From DASRRB01 sp036732755 (lineage in GTDB: Bacteria; Planctomycetota; B15-G4; SIAN01): a DNA stretch of 8,554 bases. Below the pieces are notes generated by a model. That model was not told the origin of the DNA. It ran no database searches and saw nothing but the letters and a program-made list of their open reading frames with translations. A program made the position numbers and the translations under genes. Every line of letters starts with the position of its first letter. Position 1 is the first letter of the stretch. Location of the stretch: the NCBI GenBank assembly GCA_036732755.1, contig DAINBU010000175.1:1-8554 (forward strand). The letters are read 5' to 3'. Shown one piece after another: positions 5,376-8,554 of the stretch.

Positions 5376-8300
5376 GGCGCGATCCGCGGCTGCTCGTCGC
5401 GCTGGCGGTCACCGGCCTCTTCGCGCTCGCCGCCGAGGTGGTCTGGTCGCGCGCCTTGATCCCGTGGGTCGGCGGGACGGCGTGGTCGCAGATCGCGACC
5501 GTCGCGATCTACATGAGCGGGCTCTTCCTCGGCTCGCTGGTCGCGGTGCGGCTGCTGCCGCGCATCGCCGATCCGCGCCGCACCTTCCTCTGGGTCGAGA
5601 TCGCGGCGTGCTTCGCGTCGCTCGCCGCGGTGCTCGCGCTGCCTCTCGCCGATCCGCTGCTCTCGGCGTTCTCGAAGGGGACGCTGCTGGCGAGCGGGTT
5701 CGGCAGCGTGCTGCGCGGAATCGCGGGCGGCGGACTCATGCTGCCGGCCACGATCCTGATGGGGGTCTCCTTCCCGCTCGCGATCGCCGCCATCGACCGC
5801 GGGCGCGGCGCCCGCGGCAGCGCGGCGCTCGCCTACGGCGTGAACACGCTCGGCGCGACGGCCGGCGCGCTGCTCGGCGGCTTCGTGCTGGTGCCGCGGC
5901 TCGGCGTCGTGTGGGGCGTGGTGGCCGCAGCGGCGCTCGACCTGGTCGTCCTGGCGCTCTCCGGGCTCGGTCCGACGAAAGACTTCGCCGCGGCGCCGGC
6001 GCAGAAGGCGCGGCCGCAGCCGGCGAAGCGCGACGCGGCGCCGCCGCTCGCCGAGTCGCCGGCGCGCGCGGCCGCGCTGCTCGTCTCGATCACGATCGGC
6101 GGCATCGTCTCGCTCGGGCTCGAGGTGGTCCTCTTCCGCGTCCTCGGCCTCCTGCTCGGCCCGACGGCGCGCGCCTTCACCGTGGTGCTCGCGGTCTACG
6201 TGCTCGGCCTGGGCATCGGGTCGCTGCTGGTGCGTCCGATCGTCGGGCGCAGCCGCAGCGCCGCCGAGTGGGTCTACTTCGCGTGCTGGATCGTGGTGGG
6301 CGGCGTCGGGCTGATCGTCCACGCCAAGACCGGCGCGCTCACCGACTTCGTCGCGAACTCGCGCGCGATACCGGTCCTCGTCGAGGGGGTCGGGATGCGG
6401 GTCGACCTCGCCTCGCAGCTCGCGCGGCGCGCCTGGATCGCCGGCCTCGTGCTGCTGCCGCTGACCTGCGCGTTCGGCGCCTCTTACTCGGCGGCGGTGG
6501 CGAGCGCGCAGGCGAGCGACGCGCGCCGCGCCGGCCGCATCTACGCCGCGCTCACGCTGGGCAACATCCTCGGGCTCGGCCTCGCCGCGGCGGAGCTCCT
6601 GCCGCGGTTCGGGCTCGACCAGGGGTTGCTCGTCGTGCTGGCCGCGGCGTTCCTGACGCCGCTGCCGGCGCTGCTCGGCGCGACGCTGCGGCCGCTCGCC
6701 CGCGTCGTCCTGGCGACGCTGCTGGTCGCCGGAGCCGGCGTGGCGCTCTTCGCGATGCCGCCCTGGTCGATGCGCCTGCTGCACACGGCGCCCTACGTCT
6801 ACTCGACGACCGAGCCGTCGCAGGAGCGCGGGCGCGAGGTGATCGCGTACCACAAGTCGGCCTTCGAGACGTCGATCACCGTCCTGAAGAACAAGGACGA
6901 CCTCTTCCTCCAGCTCGACGGGAAGACGACCGGCTCGACCACCATGTTCGACCAGTCGACGCAGTCGCTGCTCGGCGCGCTGCCCGCGGCGCTCCATCCC
7001 GGGCTGAAGCGCGCGCTGGTCATCGGGCTCGGCACCGGCCAGACGCCGGCGGCGGTCCTGCGCTTCCCGATCGAGCACGTCGACGCCGCGGAGATCTGCC
7101 CCGAGGTGGCCGAGACGCTCGACTGGTTCCGCAACATCAACGACGGCTGCAAGAACGACCCGCGCTTCAAGCTCCTGGTCGCCGACGGGCGCACGGTGCT
7201 GCGCTACGGCGAAGGGACCTACGACCTCGTGGTGTCGGAGCCGTCGAACGTCTGGATCCCGGGCGTCGCCCACCTCTTCACGCACGAGTCGTTCGAGGAC
7301 GTGCGCCGCCGCCTCGACCCGGAGCGCGGCATCGCCTGCCAGTGGATGCAGGGCTACGGGCTCGAGCTGCCGGTCCTGCAGGCCGTCGTGCGCACCTTCC
7401 TCGACGTCTTCCCCAACACGACGCTCTGGTTCTCGAGCCTCGGCTGGCCCGACGTCTTCCTGGTCGGCTCGGTCGCGCCGATCCGGATCGACGTGCCGGC
7501 GCTCGAGCAGCGGCTCGCGAAGGCGCGCATCGTCGATCCCGACCAGACCGGGGCGACGATCGACGCGCTGGGCCTGCTGCGCTGCTTCATCGCGGGGCCC
7601 GACGCGCTGCGCCGCTTCGTCGGCCCCGGCCCGTTCACGCGCGACTCCCGGCCGATGCTCGAGTACGCGGCCGAGGTCTCGCTCATGACCGGCAGCGCCC
7701 ACCCGACGCGGCAGATGATCATGTCGCTGTGCGAGTCGCCGGCGCCGCTGCTCGTGAACGCGCCGCCCGGGCTGCTCGCGGCGCTCGAGAAGCGCATCGC
7801 CGCGAACCGCGAGGTCAACCGGATCATGGTCGAGGGGGACGCCGGCAACGACGGCCTCACCGACGAGGCGTTCGTCCGCCTGCGCGCGCTGGTCGGCGTC
7901 CATCCCGACGACGGCGGGCTGCGCGATTCGGTCGCGGGCATCTTCGCCGAGGCGGCGAAGGAGAAGTTCTACGCGCTCGACTACATTCCGCCGGCGGAGC
8001 GCCCGGCCGGCCTCGTCGCGCCGCGCAAGCTCCTGACCGACGCGGCCGCGCTCTCGCCGGACCACCCCTCGGTGCTGCGCTGCAGCGCGCTGCTCGCCGG
8101 CGTGCTCGGGAACTTCGACGAGGCGATCGCCCTCCTCGACCGCGAGGCGAAGGTGACCGAGCCGTGGCGGCTCGAGACGCGTTTCGAGCAGGCGCGCATG
8201 ATGCTCGTCGCGAACCGCATCCACGACGCCGCGGCCGCCTGCCGCGAGCTCCTCGCGCGCGACCCGCTGTTCCCGTCGGCGCTGCAGGTCCTCGGCCAGG

Positions 8301-8428
8301 CCTGCTTCGCCTCCGGCGACGTCGCCGGCGCGCGCGCGGCGTGGAAGCGCCAGCTCGAGCTCAATCCGGACGCGCCGGTGGCGGTCGAGGGGCTGCGAAT
8401 GCTCGAGGGGGTGGCGGGCGCGAGGTGA
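5372..8428 (+). CDS. Multipass membrane protein fused to spermidine-synthase-like domain with TPR tail
   Basis: This 1018-residue inner-membrane protein starts at an ATG overlapping the upstream stop (ATGA), without a visible Shine-Dalgarno, so translation is probably coupled. Residues ~7-462 hold about 12-14 hydrophobic segments in two similar halves (EVVWSRALIPWVG near 22-34; LGLEVVLFRVLGLLLG near 248-263), separated by a charged Pro/Ala-rich loop (~200-231). This is the arrangement of 'fused MFS/spermidine synthase' proteins. Residues ~485-770 resemble spermidine synthase: SAFETSITVL, LFLQLDGKTTGS, the SAM/dcSAM-type loop VIGLGTGQTPAAV (550-562), ADGRTVLRY, and YDLVVSEPSNVWIPGVAHLFT. In the last motif E623 stands where true aminopropyltransferases have the catalytic Asp, so polyamine synthesis is doubtful. 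Residues ~885-1010 form TPR-like helix pairs ending LGQACFASGDVAGARAAW. The function is unknown; membrane-tethered alkyl or aminopropyl transfer is a guess. Confidence 0.9.
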   Translation: MRRDPRLLVALAVTGLFALAAEVVWSRALIPWVGGTAWSQIATVAIYMSGLFLGSLVAVRLLPRIADPRRTFLWVEIAACFASLAAVLALPLADPLLSAFSKGTLLASGFGSVLRGIAGGGLMLPATILMGVSFPLAIAAIDRGRGARGSAALAYGVNTLGATAGALLGGFVLVPRLGVVWGVVAAAALDLVVLALSGLGPTKDFAAAPAQKARPQPAKRDAAPPLAESPARAAALLVSITIGGIVSLGLEVVLFRVLGLLLGPTARAFTVVLAVYVLGLGIGSLLVRPIVGRSRSAAEWVYFACWIVVGGVGLIVHAKTGALTDFVANSRAIPVLVEGVGMRVDLASQLARRAWIAGLVLLPLTCAFGASYSAAVASAQASDARRAGRIYAALTLGNILGLGLAAAELLPRFGLDQGLLVVLAAAFLTPLPALLGATLRPLARVVLATLLVAGAGVALFAMPPWSMRLLHTAPYVYSTTEPSQERGREVIAYHKSAFETSITVLKNKDDLFLQLDGKTTGSTTMFDQSTQSLLGALPAALHPGLKRALVIGLGTGQTPAAVLRFPIEHVDAAEICPEVAETLDWFRNINDGCKNDPRFKLLVADGRTVLRYGEGTYDLVVSEPSNVWIPGVAHLFTHESFEDVRRRLDPERGIACQWMQGYGLELPVLQAVVRTFLDVFPNTTLWFSSLGWPDVFLVGSVAPIRIDVPALEQRLAKARIVDPDQTGATIDALGLLRCFIAGPDALRRFVGPGPFTRDSRPMLEYAAEVSLMTGSAHPTRQMIMSLCESPAPLLVNAPPGLLAALEKRIAANREVNRIMVEGDAGNDGLTDEAFVRLRALVGVHPDDGGLRDSVAGIFAEAAKEKFYALDYIPPAERPAGLVAPRKLLTDAAALSPDHPSVLRCSALLAGVLGNFDEAIALLDREAKVTEPWRLETRFEQARMMLVANRIHDAAAACRELLARDPLFPSALQVLGQACFASGDVAGARAAWKRQLELNPDAPVAVEGLRMLEGVAGAR

Positions 8429-8435
8429 CTGGCGG

Positions 8436-8554
8436 CCGTGGCTTGGAACTGGAGCGGACGTCGAGGGCGGGGGTGAAGAGGCCGCGGGGAGCAGGGATTG
8501 GTGGTTGAACGCGCGACGGGCGAGGGCGGGTGGAGGGGCGGAGGGGAAAAAGGC
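8436..8554 (-). repeat. Right copy of ~119-bp gene-end repeat, reaching the window edge
   Basis: The reverse complement of this segment aligns with 143-260 at about 90 % identity. The copy begins 7 bp after the stop codon of the membrane/spermidine-synthase-like gene and runs to the last base of the window, so its outer end may be cut off. It has one extra base (in the stretch equivalent to 203-204), so the frame that encodes the EgtD tail in the left copy is shifted here and the copy is non-coding. The gene-sense strand is G/A-rich and ends in a run of five A. No hairpin followed by a T-run was seen, so it is not an evident intrinsic terminator. Confidence 0.88.

Noticed and set aside
5243..8224. 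Long minus-strand open frame (993 codons) opposite the membrane/spermidine-synthase-like gene
   Set aside because: The composition is dominated by Arg, Glu, Asp and His with no recognisable fold; the plus frame has membrane segments and clear family motifs.
5372..8428. Annotation as a true polyamine (spermidine) synthase
   Set aside because: The catalytic Asp region is replaced by SEPSN and the domain is tethered to a membrane region, so only similarity to the family is supported.
143..8554. Composite transposon or integrative element bounded by terminal inverted repeats
   Set aside because: No transposase, integrase or target-site duplication is visible between or beside the copies, and both copies fit gene ends in the same gene-relative orientation.

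Overview
This is a GC-rich window (well above 70 % by eye) with tightly packed genes, strong G/C preference at third codon positions and no phage or transposon genes. Taken together (a cysteine-type EgtB, a fused membrane/spermidine-synthase-like protein and -10-like elements very close to start codons), it looks like a chromosomal fragment from a high-GC Gram-negative-type lineage such as Myxococcota, Binatota, 'Deltaproteobacteria' or Acidobacteriota. That assignment is an impression, not a demonstration.

Layout: four genes form two divergent pairs around a 95-bp promoter region (3820-3914). Leftward runs egtB (2539-3819), the non-haem iron sulfoxide synthase of ergothioneine biosynthesis. 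One base after its stop comes a 782-residue protein (189-2537) that joins an N-terminal ATP-grasp ligase to a complete C-terminal EgtD, the histidine N-alpha-trimethyltransferase. Rightward runs an atypical Old Yellow Enzyme-family flavin oxidoreductase (3915-5375). Its stop overlaps the start of a 1018-residue protein (5372-8428) with a multipass membrane region, a spermidine-synthase-like domain and C-terminal TPR-like helices.

How the genes work together: EgtD trimethylates histidine to hercynine, and EgtB oxidatively attaches sulfur to the hercynine imidazole. EgtB carries a Tyr-Tyr pair resembling that of the cysteine-using (type II) enzymes, and no egtA (gamma-glutamylcysteine ligase) or egtC (glutaminase) is present in the window. 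This fits the short pathway from hercynine plus cysteine. The closing C-S lyase (EgtE) is not in the window. The ATP-grasp domain is the unexplained part: the short pathway needs no ligase, so it may build an ergothioneine- or hercynine-derived conjugate, or serve an unrelated ligation. The rightward pair has no evident biochemical link to ergothioneine.

The least expected structure is a ~119-bp imperfect repeat, about 90 % identical by hand alignment, present at both ends of the window in opposite orientations (143-260 and 8436-8554). Each copy begins at the 3' end of a gene and has the same orientation relative to that gene. The left copy supplies the last ~23 codons and the stop of the EgtD fusion. 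The right copy starts 7 bp after the stop of the membrane protein gene and reaches the window edge. I read it as a dispersed gene-end repeat rather than transposon termini. The remaining flank (1-142) shows no supportable gene.
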